Assembly (NCBI GenBank): GCA_964537555.1
Contig: CAZIAD010000050.1
Location: 1 to 23,706, forward strand
Direction: 5' to 3'
Length of the DNA: 23,706 bases
DNA from: CAYRWR01 sp964537555
GTDB taxonomy: Bacteria; Spirochaetota; Brevinematia; Brevinematales; CAYRWR01
The notes beneath the pieces are model-generated. The model did no database searches, was not told the origin of the DNA, and worked only from the letters and a program-made list of their open reading frames with translations. Below, in pieces: positions 15,756-23,706 of this stretch. The position numbers and the translations under genes were made by a program. Position 1 is the stretch's first letter. Each line of letters starts with the position of its first letter.

Positions 15756-16898
15756 TTTAGGGGGAAGGTCCTGTGGGCCAGGGCATCGTGGTATTTATCA
15801 CGGAATTCCCTGAGCTGCATACGGCAGCCCTGGAGGCCGGTCTTTTGAAACTCCGGGTCTTTGTTAAATCTGTCCCAGATCATAGGAAGAGATTCCTCAG
15901 TGATATTTCCCGCACTCATAGGCATAAAATCACAGGGCTGAATATCGCCGTAAGGATTCATGTAGAAATAGCTCTTACCCCCGGAGCAGCCCAGGCGCCA
16001 GGGATTTTTAAGATGGGTATAGGACAGAATACCGGGATAGCGAGGCTTTTTGTTGTACTCAGTAGACAGGGAGATGATGCGGTCCTGGAGCTCCCTGCCC
16101 AGAGCGCTTTCTTCTTTGGTATACAGACTGCCTGTGGGTATGGCATCAAAAAGCAGGACGGCATGGACTTTTAACTGCCTGGCCAATTCAAACCAGGCCC
16201 GCAGGGGGGCAGCGTCATCAGCCATGTCCTCCTTATAGACTACTTTGGACAGGGCGGTAATAAGGCCGGCCTTGAGGGCTGCTTTTACACCCAGAATAGC
16301 TCTGTCGAAAGATCCCGGGTAGGACTTTCTCCTGTCATGCTCCTCCGGATGTACAGACTCCAGGCTGACCATGACGGTAGACAGGCCGGCCCGGCGCAGG
16401 TCCCGGGCTTTTTCGGGAAGCTGGTATCCTGTGGTAAACATGGTGACATAGGCACAGGACTTATCGATGGAGCTGATGATTTCCACTATATCAGGATGCA
16501 TCATAGGCTCTCCCCCTGTGATGTTCAATACAGCCACTCCCAGCTCCTGTATGTCATGTAAAGCCTGTTTTAACTGAGGGGTCGTAAGTTCCGGCCGGTC
16601 CTGACGTATAGTGGAAAAACTGCAGTATTCACACTGAGCCGGGCGAAATGTTAGCCATATCGGGAAGAGGACGGCCCTGAAACAGACTCTGGATCTTAGT
16701 AGTCATAGCGTAGGCCTGAGCCGGGTGAAAAGAGGGAGGGGACAGTAAAGACACCACGGGGTAGCCCTGAGTCCAGCCGATGATCTTTTCTCCGTTATTC
16801 CAGAAGCGGCGGTTCATGGTAGTAAATAGGGTCATCTGGTATTTAGGGCCTTTACGTAACATGGCCAGGGAGTACTTCAGCCGGTCCAAAAATCTCAC
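15752..16898 (-). pseudogene. Frameshifted radical SAM/SPASM gene, lesion at the cluster cysteine motif
   Basis: Two frames together make one radical SAM gene. The 5' part runs from a GTG at 16898 with GAGGTG six bases upstream (16910-16905). It encodes VRFLDRLKYSLAMLRKGP to GRPLPDMANISPGSV and meets a TGA at 16631-16629. The rest continues in the next frame (open from 16702): CEYCSFSTIRQD, then VLNITGGEPMMHP, a long barrel and a SPASM-like end (GDIQPCDFMP, RLGCSGGKS, LQGCRM). Residues CEYC supply only the second and third cysteines. The first one of CxxxCxxC is missing in both frames. A simple one-base correction does not restore it. It could be a true pseudogene or an assembly error. The ORF starting at 16982 is not used because a promoter lies inside it. 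Confidence 0.75.
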
Positions 16899-16929
16899 AG
16901 AATTCACCTCATTGTGTGTATTTTGAGTA

Positions 16930-16958
16930 AGTATAAATCCATCTATAAGATAATTCAA
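16930..16958 (-). promoter_or_regulatory. Promoter for the radical SAM operon
   Basis: On the minus strand there is TTGAAT (16958-16953), a 17-base spacer and TATACT (16935-16930). It points to the GTG start at 16898 with GAGGTG as ribosome binding site. Confidence 0.7.
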
Positions 16959-17027
16959 TATAAAATTTCTCTGATATACCATTTTTAAGCCAGGATATTA
17001 AATAGATATTTAATTTATAGCATAGAT

Positions 17028-17042
17028 TAGACTTAAAGTTTA
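17028..17042. repeat. Inverted repeat between the divergent radical SAM and hydrogenase-sensor genes
   Basis: TAGACTT-A-AAGTTTA is a 7-1-7 inverted repeat with one mismatch. It sits in the 229-base intergenic region, upstream of the -35 of the hydrogenase-sensor promoter. It could be an operator, but no known motif is recognised. The rest of the region is AT-rich with promoters on both strands. Confidence 0.35.
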
Positions 17043-17071
17043 GAGTTATCTGCAAATTTATGTATAAACAG

Positions 17072-17099
17072 TTGATATTTCTTTTTTAGACATTATAAT
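17072..17099 (+). promoter_or_regulatory. Promoter for the hydrogenase-sensor chemoreceptor
   Basis: TTGATA (17072-17077), a 16-base spacer and a perfect TATAAT (17094-17099). An AGGA ribosome binding site lies just ahead of the ATG at 17128. Confidence 0.72.
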
Positions 17100-17127
17100 A
17101 CTTTATATAAAAAAAACAGGATTTTAA

Positions 17128-19185
17128 ATGCAGCCATTAAAACAGGTGATTACAGTCGATGAGGATAAGTGTGTCAACTGCCACAGATGTATTGCTGTCT
17201 GCCCTGTAAAATATTGTAATAACGGTACCGGGGAGCATGTAGATGTCAATACCGATATGTGCATAGCCTGCGGGCAGTGCCTTACAGCCTGTAGCCATGA
17301 AGCACGTAATTTTCTGGATGATTTTGGCCTGTTTATGTCAGATATCAATCAAAAGACCCCCATGGTGGCCGTAGTAGCACCTTCGGTCGCCGCAAATTTT
17401 CCGGGACATTATCTGCGATTTAATACCTGGCTCAAATCCCTGGGTATCAGTGCCGTGTTTGATGTGAGTTTTGGCGCCGAACTGACTGTACAGAGCTACC
17501 TGCACCATATAAAGACTAATAAACCGGATATGGTGATCGCGCAGCCCTGCCCGGCCATTGTAACCTATATTGAGATCTATCTGCCTGAACTCCTGCCCTA
17601 TCTGGCTCCGGCAGACAGTCCCATGATGCATACTATGAAGATGATACGGGAATTCTATCCCCGCTATAAGTCTCACAAAATGCTGGTGATCTCGCCCTGT
17701 ATAGCCAAATCACGGGAATTCAGTGAAGTGGGCATTGGTGACTATAATGTGACCATGGATCGAATCGATGAGCACATTAAAAACAGGAACATAGACCTGA
17801 GCCTATTTACTGAATCTGAATTCGATAATGACCCTGCTGAGAGAGCGGTATTGTTCTCCACTCCAGGGGGACTGATGCGGACCGCTGAACGTTATAATCC
17901 TGAGATAACTGCCCTTACCCGCAAGATCGAAGGACCGGATGTAGTATATGACTATCTGGATCATTTGCCGCATCAACTGGGAAAAGGCTATAATCCCCTG
18001 TTGGTGGATATACTTAACTGTCATAAAGGCTGTAATGGAGGTACCGGGACCCCTCGGAAAGACGACTCTCAGGACGAATTGGAATACTATATCGAGACCC
18101 GCCGCATGGATGTACAGAAGAAATATAAAACAGTAAAAAAGAGTCGCCGTCATCTGAACAGACTGGAAAAGACTATTTCGAAATACTGGAGACCGGGGCT
18201 CTATGACAGAAAGTATATAAACAGGTCCGAAAACAACACAAATATCATTCCTACTAGTCAGCAAATCCAGGAATTATATCTGACGATGGATAAGACGACT
18301 GAAGAAGACATTAAAAACTGTTCCAGCTGCGGATATAACACATGTGAAGCCATGTCTGTGGCCATCTTTAATCAACTAAATAAAAAAGAAAACTGCCATT
18401 TCTTTCTGGAAAAAAACAATGTCAGTAGTATTCAAAGAAAAGAAGAAATGATCTCCGATATCAAGACTGAAACTGCGGCAATCACACAGGCTCTCTCTGT
18501 CATTGATACTAATACTAAAGATCTGGTACAATCCATCAACAGACAGCTGGAACTGGTCAATCAGGCCTCCCAGGCGGTAGAAAATGAATCCGGGCTCATA
18601 AAAACCCTGGCTCTGAAAATGGAGACTAAAGCTACTGAAAAACTGGTAAGTCTAACAGAGTCCGGAGGTGTTAAGATCATTGGCCTCTCTGAAACGATGA
18701 AAGAGATTGGAAATATTTCTGATAAGATGAAGGAGATCGTTAAGACTATCGATGAGATATCAAACCAGACAAATATCCTCTCCATCAATGCATCCATCCA
18801 GTCCGCTCACGCCGGAGAATATGGAAAACCTTTTTCAGTCGTAGCCAAAGAGATAAAAAGCCTGGCTAATACCACGGCAGGTCATGTAGAAGAAATAGCC
18901 AGATTTATCCATTCAACCAACGTTAAACTGAAAGACGCCCTCCATCTCAGTCAGCAGGGTGGAGATTCTTTTAGCGAGATTGCCAGTGAGGTAGATTACG
19001 TGGATCAATATCTGATCGAGATCGGGCAGAATATGGATACCATGACTCAAAACTCCCATTCAGTCTTTTTAGCTCAGAATGAGTTAAGAAAGCTATCTAT
19101 TCAGGTACTTCAGCAGTCTAAAGATGTACAACAAAACATCAATCATATCCAGGACTCACTCATACATCTGAAGGATATATCCTGA
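17128..19185 (+). CDS. Sensory [FeFe]-hydrogenase-like protein fused to an MCP signalling domain
   Basis: The 685-residue protein appears to be a soluble chemoreceptor whose sensor is an [FeFe] hydrogenase module. Two [4Fe-4S] ferredoxin motifs (Cys15-18-21-25 and Cys45-48-51-55) lead into an H-cluster domain: QPCPAI (Cys141), SPCIAK (Cys191), LNCHKGCNGG (Cys298, Cys302). The proton-shuttle cysteine of catalytic enzymes (TSCCP) is replaced by Pro140, and the MPC methionine by Ser189, as expected for HydS-type sensors. A further four-cysteine Fe-S motif (Cys398, 401, 406, 423) joins it to an MCP domain with the hairpin tip IDEISNQTN at 541-549. No transmembrane segment is seen. It probably signals H2 or redox state to CheA/CheW. 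The cluster-maturation genes hydE, hydF and hydG are not in the window. Confidence 0.9.
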   Translation: MQPLKQVITVDEDKCVNCHRCIAVCPVKYCNNGTGEHVDVNTDMCIACGQCLTACSHEARNFLDDFGLFMSDINQKTPMVAVVAPSVAANFPGHYLRFNTWLKSLGISAVFDVSFGAELTVQSYLHHIKTNKPDMVIAQPCPAIVTYIEIYLPELLPYLAPADSPMMHTMKMIREFYPRYKSHKMLVISPCIAKSREFSEVGIGDYNVTMDRIDEHIKNRNIDLSLFTESEFDNDPAERAVLFSTPGGLMRTAERYNPEITALTRKIEGPDVVYDYLDHLPHQLGKGYNPLLVDILNCHKGCNGGTGTPRKDDSQDELEYYIETRRMDVQKKYKTVKKSRRHLNRLEKTISKYWRPGLYDRKYINRSENNTNIIPTSQQIQELYLTMDKTTEEDIKNCSSCGYNTCEAMSVAIFNQLNKKENCHFFLEKNNVSSIQRKEEMISDIKTETAAITQALSVIDTNTKDLVQSINRQLELVNQASQAVENESGLIKTLALKMETKATEKLVSLTESGGVKIIGLSETMKEIGNISDKMKEIVKTIDEISNQTNILSINASIQSAHAGEYGKPFSVVAKEIKSLANTTAGHVEEIARFIHSTNVKLKDALHLSQQGGDSFSEIASEVDYVDQYLIEIGQNMDTMTQNSHSVFLAQNELRKLSIQVLQQSKDVQQNINHIQDSLIHLKDIS

Positions 19186-19277
19186 TAGATCTAAAACCGT
19201 CATAGGAGCTATTACTATCAGTTTATTCTGGATTTAAGTACTTTCAGGTATTACAATATAACAAAACAGGAATATGC

Positions 19278-21083
19278 ATGGAACAGAAACTCCGGAAAAA
19301 GGTGAAAATCCTACATCAAAAAATAGAGCGAGCATCTCATGTTGATAAAAGATTCAAACTATTGAGGCTGCTGGAGCTAATCGTCTTACTGGGGCTTATG
19401 ATTTTGTTTTCAATCATCTCTACCCCACCCATGCAACAGCTGATGACTGCCACGATTCTGGTCATAATTTTTATATTGACAAGTCTCAGACACAGAGGAT
19501 TAAGAGACATCTCAGCTAGAATCAAAGCCTGGCAGGATATCCTGAATCATGACCTGGCCCGTCTGGATCTGAATTGGAACAAAATCTCTCCATGCTCTTC
19601 AAAATCCCCTCATGATCACCCCTACTCTCAGGACCTGGATATCACAGGAGATAAATCCCTGCACAGACTGATAGATTCTACCCTGACCCGGGAAGGCTCT
19701 CGACTCCTCCTGGATTGGCTCAGCACCACATCCCCGGATCTGGAAATGATCCTCAAGCGGCAATCAGAGGTCAAATCCCTGGTATCCCTGACTGCATTAA
19801 GAAGAAAACTAGCCCTCTTACTCCACGATTCTCCCCGCCTGGAAAGTGATAGTATCCATACCTGGCTGCACAGCCCCCCTAGAAAGGGGCCTGCTCCATT
19901 ATTGGTCCTGGTATTGACGATAATGGGCCTGGCGAACCTGGCCCTGCTTATCCTGAATCTGGGCGGCATCACAGGCCCCTTGTGGGTCCCCGGAATGATG
20001 CTGTATTTCATCACTATGATACTCATCACTCCCCGGACCCAGGCAGTGATGACGGAAATGGCAGACATAGAGGCTGCCATCCGGGGGCTGAGAAAAATCC
20101 TATGTTATCTGGAAACCTATCCAGTGAGGGGCAGGCAAAACCTGGAAGGGGTCTTTGCTGACTTTCATGGAAACAACAGTCCGGGAAAAAAGCTGCGACT
20201 TCTGGACAGATGCCTCAATATGATAGGCCTGAGATCGAACATACTGATGGCCCTGCTCATAAACGCCTTTATTCCCTGGGACCTGTTTTGCGCCCGGCTG
20301 GCTATCAGATGCCACTCCCGGTTCAGGGATAGCCTATCCCTATGGCTCAGGTCAGTGGCATACCTGGATGCCCTGGCCAGTATAGCGCATTACGCATGGC
20401 TGCATCCCAAAATGATATTTCCCCAGATCCGATCTGATGTCCAGGCTGTACAGGCTCAGGAACTGGGCCATCCTCTCATCAGGGAAAACATCCGGGTAGG
20501 CAATGACTGCCGCTTAAACGGGATGGGTGAGATACATCTGATCACAGGTTCCAATATGTCAGGAAAAAGCTCCTGGCTTAAGACAGTGGGTATAAACCTG
20601 GCCCTGGCTTATGCCGGGGGGCCGGTAGCGGCCCGGGAGATGACTACTGGCCTGTTCCGTCTGGCCAGCTGTATAAATATCAATGATTCTATTACGGCCG
20701 GGTATTCTTTTTTTTATACTGAAGTAAGGCGCTTAAAGTCGATCCTGGATATGGTGGAATCTGAGGGATTGCCCGTCCTTTGGCTCATTGATGAGATTTT
20801 TAAAGGTACCAATAACCGGGAAAGGCTGATGGGAAGCCGTTCCCTGATCCGGCAGTTATCCCGTTCGCATGGCATGGGTATGATCAGCACGCATGACCTG
20901 GAGCTGGTCAGCCTGGAACAGGAAGTACAGGGTATAAAGAACTATCATTTTAAGGAAAATATCGTAGATGGTAGAATGAGCTTTGATTATGTGTTAAGAG
21001 AAGGAGCCTGCCCTACTACTAATGCCCTGAGGATCATGGAGCTGGAGGGGCTGCCGGTAGACAGGGATTCAGATCAAATCTAA
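19278..21083 (+). CDS. Membrane-anchored MutS-like ATPase
   Basis: The C-terminal part (about 405-590) is the MutS ABC-type ATPase: Walker A ITGSNMSGKSS (424-432), Walker B LWLIDEIFKGTN with Asp505-Glu506, and STHD switch residues. The N-terminal part differs from mismatch-repair MutS: there is no mismatch-recognition domain. Hydrophobic helices near residues 33-50, 55-70 and 210-255 look transmembrane. This matches a lesser-known family of membrane MutS-related proteins whose role is not established. The middle contains helical core-like sequence (DKSLHRLIDSTLTREGSRLLLDWL). A role in classical mismatch repair is unlikely. AGGA precedes the ATG by eight bases. Its end overlaps the convergent M50-like gene by four bases. 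The 92-base upstream gap has no obvious promoter. Confidence 0.82.
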   Translation: MEQKLRKKVKILHQKIERASHVDKRFKLLRLLELIVLLGLMILFSIISTPPMQQLMTATILVIIFILTSLRHRGLRDISARIKAWQDILNHDLARLDLNWNKISPCSSKSPHDHPYSQDLDITGDKSLHRLIDSTLTREGSRLLLDWLSTTSPDLEMILKRQSEVKSLVSLTALRRKLALLLHDSPRLESDSIHTWLHSPPRKGPAPLLVLVLTIMGLANLALLILNLGGITGPLWVPGMMLYFITMILITPRTQAVMTEMADIEAAIRGLRKILCYLETYPVRGRQNLEGVFADFHGNNSPGKKLRLLDRCLNMIGLRSNILMALLINAFIPWDLFCARLAIRCHSRFRDSLSLWLRSVAYLDALASIAHYAWLHPKMIFPQIRSDVQAVQAQELGHPLIRENIRVGNDCRLNGMGEIHLITGSNMSGKSSWLKTVGINLALAYAGGPVAAREMTTGLFRLASCININDSITAGYSFFYTEVRRLKSILDMVESEGLPVLWLIDEIFKGTNNRERLMGSRSLIRQLSRSHGMGMISTHDLELVSLEQEVQGIKNYHFKENIVDGRMSFDYVLREGACPTTNALRIMELEGLPVDRDSDQI

Positions 21084-21781
21084 GCCTGGGGGTATCGACT
21101 CATGGCACTGTTTTCCTGCCTCACTGCATATCTCAGAGAGAAAAATGCTGCAGCTGCAGCCAGGGCCATCCATAGTATGCCCCACACCACAGGGGGCAGG
21201 ATAAGTATGCGGGACAGGGCCCAGGCATCTGATCCTTCAATGGTATGACTGATAAGATCACTCTTTATATCAGTAATGGCATAGAGAATACTGGACAAGC
21301 CTATAACCTTCAGCGCGATGTCATTGACTATAGCCGGAGCCAGCAGGCCGATCAGAATCAGGGCTGCACCAAATAAGGCACTAAAGATAAATCCGAATAA
21401 TCCTCTAACAAAAAACACCGTCAGGAAAATGATGAGCCCGCCTATAATAAGAGAAATAAGCTTGTCATTTTTCATGCGGGAGGCCAGTATCACGATCAGG
21501 GAACCCCATAGCATAGAGCCCAGGTAACCGGCAGATATCACCAGTATGCGCCAGCCTCCGGCAGTAGTGGCCACTCCGCCCAGTTCCGGGCTGATCTCCA
21601 GCTTGAGAAACCGGCCCCCGGTGAGCATGGCTGCCAGTCCATGACTGATCTCATGGAGTAGGACCGTGAACAGCTTGAGGGGATAAAATCCTACAAAGTC
21701 CCAGAAGATGATGATCACAGTAGTGATACCCAGCAGTATCATGAGAGCGGGAATATCGTACTGTACTCTTGATGGCGGCAT
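21080..21781 (-). CDS. M50-like membrane metalloprotease
   Basis: The 233-residue product is very hydrophobic, with about five to six predicted membrane segments. The zinc-protease motif HEISH occurs near residue 43 (LHEISHGLAAMLTGG). Its position just after the first membrane helix fits the M50B-like peptidase pattern, in which HExxH lies inside the membrane. A GGxRILVISAGYLGSMLWG region follows, as in that family. Such proteins may cleave membrane-bound regulators. The substrate is unknown, and the second zinc ligand (an Asp in a later helix) could not be identified with certainty. GGGAGG lies just before the ATG. It converges on the MutS-like gene with a four-base overlap. Confidence 0.82.
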   Translation of the reverse strand: MPPSRVQYDIPALMILLGITTVIIIFWDFVGFYPLKLFTVLLHEISHGLAAMLTGGRFLKLEISPELGGVATTAGGWRILVISAGYLGSMLWGSLIVILASRMKNDKLISLIIGGLIIFLTVFFVRGLFGFIFSALFGAALILIGLLAPAIVNDIALKVIGLSSILYAITDIKSDLISHTIEGSDAWALSRILILPPVVWGILWMALAAAAAFFSLRYAVRQENSAMSRYPQA

Positions 21782-21886
21782 ATTTCCTCCCTGTGTTTGC
21801 AGGATTTTCAGATCTTAAAATATCTCATTTATTTATCGACAATATTATAAAACACTCTAATAAATAGGATATTGCTCGATGCCCTG

Positions 21887-21912
21887 AACCGGATGGGAAT
21901 ACTTCCCCGGTT
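21887..21912. other. Stem-loop just after treS
   Basis: AACCGG plus GGGAA pair with TTCCC plus CGGTT across a small loop, with a short bulge. The minus strand after the hairpin lacks a T-run, so a standard terminator for treS is not supported. It may be a 3' end stabiliser or a weak terminator. Confidence 0.4.
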
Positions 21913-21918
21913 TTCACT

Positions 21919-23550
21919 TTAATCTGTATGTACCAGCTGGAATATATAATAGCCGTAAGGCCCGGGTGTGAGGAAATAGGGCAGCTCCCCTATCCTGGGA
22001 AATACAGTATCACCCAGTATCTCCATAGGTGTAAGTCCGTTAAGCTCAGACAGTTCCAGCTCCACCGGCTGGGCCGACCGGGCCAGATTAAATACACACA
22101 GCATCCGCACATCATTGTCCTCGAGCAGGTAGACCAGTATCTTTTCATTTTCAGGATAAAGGAATCGGATCTTGCCCAGTCCGAATACCGGATACTGTTT
22201 GCGGATGGCGATAAGACGTTTGAGCCAGTTAAACAGGGAGGCCTTGTTCATTCTTTCCACATCCACATTGACGGAATTAAAATTATAAATCGGGTCGGTG
22301 ATAATGGGGGCGTAAAGCTGAGAAGGCTTGGCATCCGAGAATCCGGCATTACGGTTGTCATTCCACTGCATGGGAGTGCGTACCCCGTTTCTGTCCCCCA
22401 GGTAGATGTTGTCACCCATTCCTATCTCATCCCCATAGTAGATAATGGGGGTTCCGGGCAGGGTCAGAAGGATGGCGTTTAAGAGCTCGTTTTTCCTGCG
22501 GTCATTGTCCAGGAGTGGAGCCAGGCGACGGCGTATACCCTGGTTCAGCCGCATCTGACGGTCCTCTGCATAAGTGTCAAACAGGTAATCCCGCTCATTA
22601 TCGGTGACCATCTCCAGGGTCATCTCATCGTGATTTCTGAGGAACATACACCACTGGCAACCCTCCGGAATCTCAGGTAGACGCTTCATGATGTCTATGA
22701 TAGGGCCATGATGCTCCTGGCTGATAGCCATGAACAAACGGGGCATCAGGGGGAAATTAAAGGCCATGTGAAACTCGTCTCCATCACCGAAATAAGGGAG
22801 CAGGTCTTCAGGCCACTGATTAGCCTCTGCCAGTAAGATACGCCCGGGATAATTATCATCCATAAAGGTACGTAATTCCTTGAGGTATACATGGGTCTGA
22901 GGCAGGTTTTCACAGTTGGTCCCGTCTTCTTCGAATAAATAAGGGACTGCATCCATTCTAAAACCGTCTATACCCAGGTCCAGCCAGAATTTCATGATCT
23001 TTTTCATTTCTTCCCGGACTTTAGGGTTTTCAAAATTAAGGTCGGGCTGGTGATGGAAGAACCGGTGCCAGTAATACAGTCCGTTTTCCTGGCAATAGGT
23101 CCAGTTAGATACTTCGGAGTCTATAAAAATAATACGGGCATCCTGATATTTCTCAGGTGTCTCAGACCAGACATAATAATCAAAATAAGGGGATTCGGGC
23201 CCTTTTTTGGCATCCAGAAACCAGGGGTGCTGGTCGGAAGTATGGTTCAGTACCATGTCAGTGATGATCCGGATATTTCTTTTATGCGCTTCGTGAGTGA
23301 GCTGTTTAAAATCCTCGAGGGTGCCATAGGCCGGATTGACGGAATAATAATCCATAATATCATAGCCGTCATCCCGGGCCGGCGTGGGATAGATAGGCAT
23401 GAGCCATACACAGTCTATGCCCAGCTCCTGGAGATAATCCAGCTTGTGTATCAGTCCCGGTATATCGCCTTTTCCATCCTTGTTCAGATCATGGAATCCT
23501 TTTATGTAAAGTTCGTAAAAAACTCCGGTCTTATACCAGGTCATATCCAT
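21919..23550 (-). CDS. treS: Trehalose synthase (GH13 maltose alpha-glucosyltransferase)
   Basis: TreS interconverts maltose and trehalose, which serve as compatible solute or storage. The 543-residue product has the GH13 barrel with catalytic nucleophile Asp200 (GFRMDAVPYL), acid/base Glu242 (LLAEANQWPED) and Asp308 (LRNHDEM). Highly specific TreS blocks are present: NCENLPQTH, PLMPRLFMA, GIRRRLAPLLDN and YYGDEIGMGDNIYLGDRNG. The C-terminal beta domain is complete, with no fused maltokinase. The start chosen is ATG 23550, with AGGAG six bases upstream; an in-frame ATG at 23586 lacks a good site. It has its own promoter. No otsA, treY or treZ is nearby. Confidence 0.95.
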   Translation of the reverse strand: MDMTWYKTGVFYELYIKGFHDLNKDGKGDIPGLIHKLDYLQELGIDCVWLMPIYPTPARDDGYDIMDYYSVNPAYGTLEDFKQLTHEAHKRNIRIITDMVLNHTSDQHPWFLDAKKGPESPYFDYYVWSETPEKYQDARIIFIDSEVSNWTYCQENGLYYWHRFFHHQPDLNFENPKVREEMKKIMKFWLDLGIDGFRMDAVPYLFEEDGTNCENLPQTHVYLKELRTFMDDNYPGRILLAEANQWPEDLLPYFGDGDEFHMAFNFPLMPRLFMAISQEHHGPIIDIMKRLPEIPEGCQWCMFLRNHDEMTLEMVTDNERDYLFDTYAEDRQMRLNQGIRRRLAPLLDNDRRKNELLNAILLTLPGTPIIYYGDEIGMGDNIYLGDRNGVRTPMQWNDNRNAGFSDAKPSQLYAPIITDPIYNFNSVNVDVERMNKASLFNWLKRLIAIRKQYPVFGLGKIRFLYPENEKILVYLLEDNDVRMLCVFNLARSAQPVELELSELNGLTPMEILGDTVFPRIGELPYFLTPGPYGYYIFQLVHTD

Positions 23551-23606
23551 GGCTATCTCCTGCACGATATTTGATAATAATAGCAAAAATCCTATATTAC
23601 AGGTAT

Positions 23607-23635
23607 ATTATAACGGAAAATCATGAATAAGTAAA
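23607..23635 (-). promoter_or_regulatory. Promoter for treS
   Basis: On the minus strand there is TTTACT (23635-23630), a 17-base spacer and a perfect TATAAT (23612-23607). The start codon at 23550 is about 57 bases downstream. Confidence 0.7.
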
Positions 23636-23658
23636 CCGCTAAAATCCCGGATTGTAGT

Positions 23659-23693
23659 TCCACAAAAGAAACTAAACACATATCTCCACAAAA
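23659..23693. repeat. Two direct repeats of TCCACAAAA upstream of treS
   Basis: TCCACAAAA occurs at 23659-23667 and 23685-23693, a 26-base period (about 2.5 DNA turns). Both copies lie upstream of the treS -35 (which ends at 23635), starting 24 bases beyond it. They are possible binding sites for a regulator. The window ends at 23706, so more copies may follow. Confidence 0.5.
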
Positions 23694-23706
23694 CAAAGTT
23701 AACGGT

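Noticed and set aside
16629..16645. Programmed +1 frameshift in the radical SAM gene
   Set aside because: GTG-TGA is not a known slippery site, and a shift there would not restore the first cysteine of the motif.
14448..16898. HydE/HydG maturases for the neighbouring hydrogenase-like sensor
   Set aside because: The radical SAM proteins have SPASM-like or Tes-like C-terminal ends and lack HydE/HydG hallmarks.
16899..16982. Longer start (ATG 16982) for the upstream radical SAM gene
   Set aside because: A TTGAAT/TATACT promoter lies inside this stretch and a GAGGTG site fits the GTG at 16898, so the extra codons are leader.
17128..19185. Catalytic (H2-producing) [FeFe] hydrogenase
   Set aside because: The proton-shuttle cysteine is replaced by proline, the MPC methionine by serine, and an MCP domain is fused. 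All favour a sensor.

Overview
The window is about 23.7 kb of densely packed bacterial chromosome with moderate GC content. It looks like a double-membraned, motile, anaerobic or facultative bacterium. Supporting signs are a Rex redox repressor, two oxygen-sensitive radical SAM genes, an [FeFe]-hydrogenase-type sensor fused to a chemoreceptor domain, a likely lipoprotein, and a CsgG-like protein that ends in an outer-membrane-type strand. The relaxed lipobox and this mix of genes recall spirochaetes, but that is an inference. No rRNA, tRNA, CRISPR array or mobile element was seen.

Layout. Positions 1-3280 (+) hold a compact operon: the tail of an unidentified gene, rbfA, nrnA, alr and rex, with overlaps or very short gaps. 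A sigma70-type promoter then drives a small secreted protein (3342-3656), which ends at a bidirectional terminator facing a secreted HEAT-repeat protein (3711-4412, -). Positions 4561-8805 (-) carry the proteolysis operon clpP-clpX-lon. A secreted ankyrin-repeat protein is read divergently from it (8967-10130, +). It converges on a two-gene operon: an EAL protein with a YkuI-type C-terminal domain, and an FAH-family hydrolase. The EAL gene appears to start at ATT. Next come a two-gene envelope operon (12207-13897, -) and a DUF192 gene (14028-14444, +). Positions 14448-16898 (-) hold two translationally coupled radical SAM genes. The first is frameshifted exactly at its [4Fe-4S] cysteine motif. 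The second resembles the tetraether-synthase/MoaA-like family.

The right third begins with the hydrogenase-chemoreceptor fusion (17128-19185, +), followed by a membrane-anchored MutS-like ATPase (19278-21083, +). An M50-like membrane metalloprotease (21080-21781, -) and trehalose synthase treS (21919-23550, -) complete it. Several intergenic regions show clear -35/-10 promoters, listed below.

The items most worth a second look are: the predicted soluble H2-sensing chemoreceptor; the EAL gene whose catalytic glutamate lies upstream of every ATG, GTG or TTG start; the radical SAM operon with a lesion at the cluster-binding motif; and two regulatory repeats, one in the EAL 5' leader and one upstream of treS.
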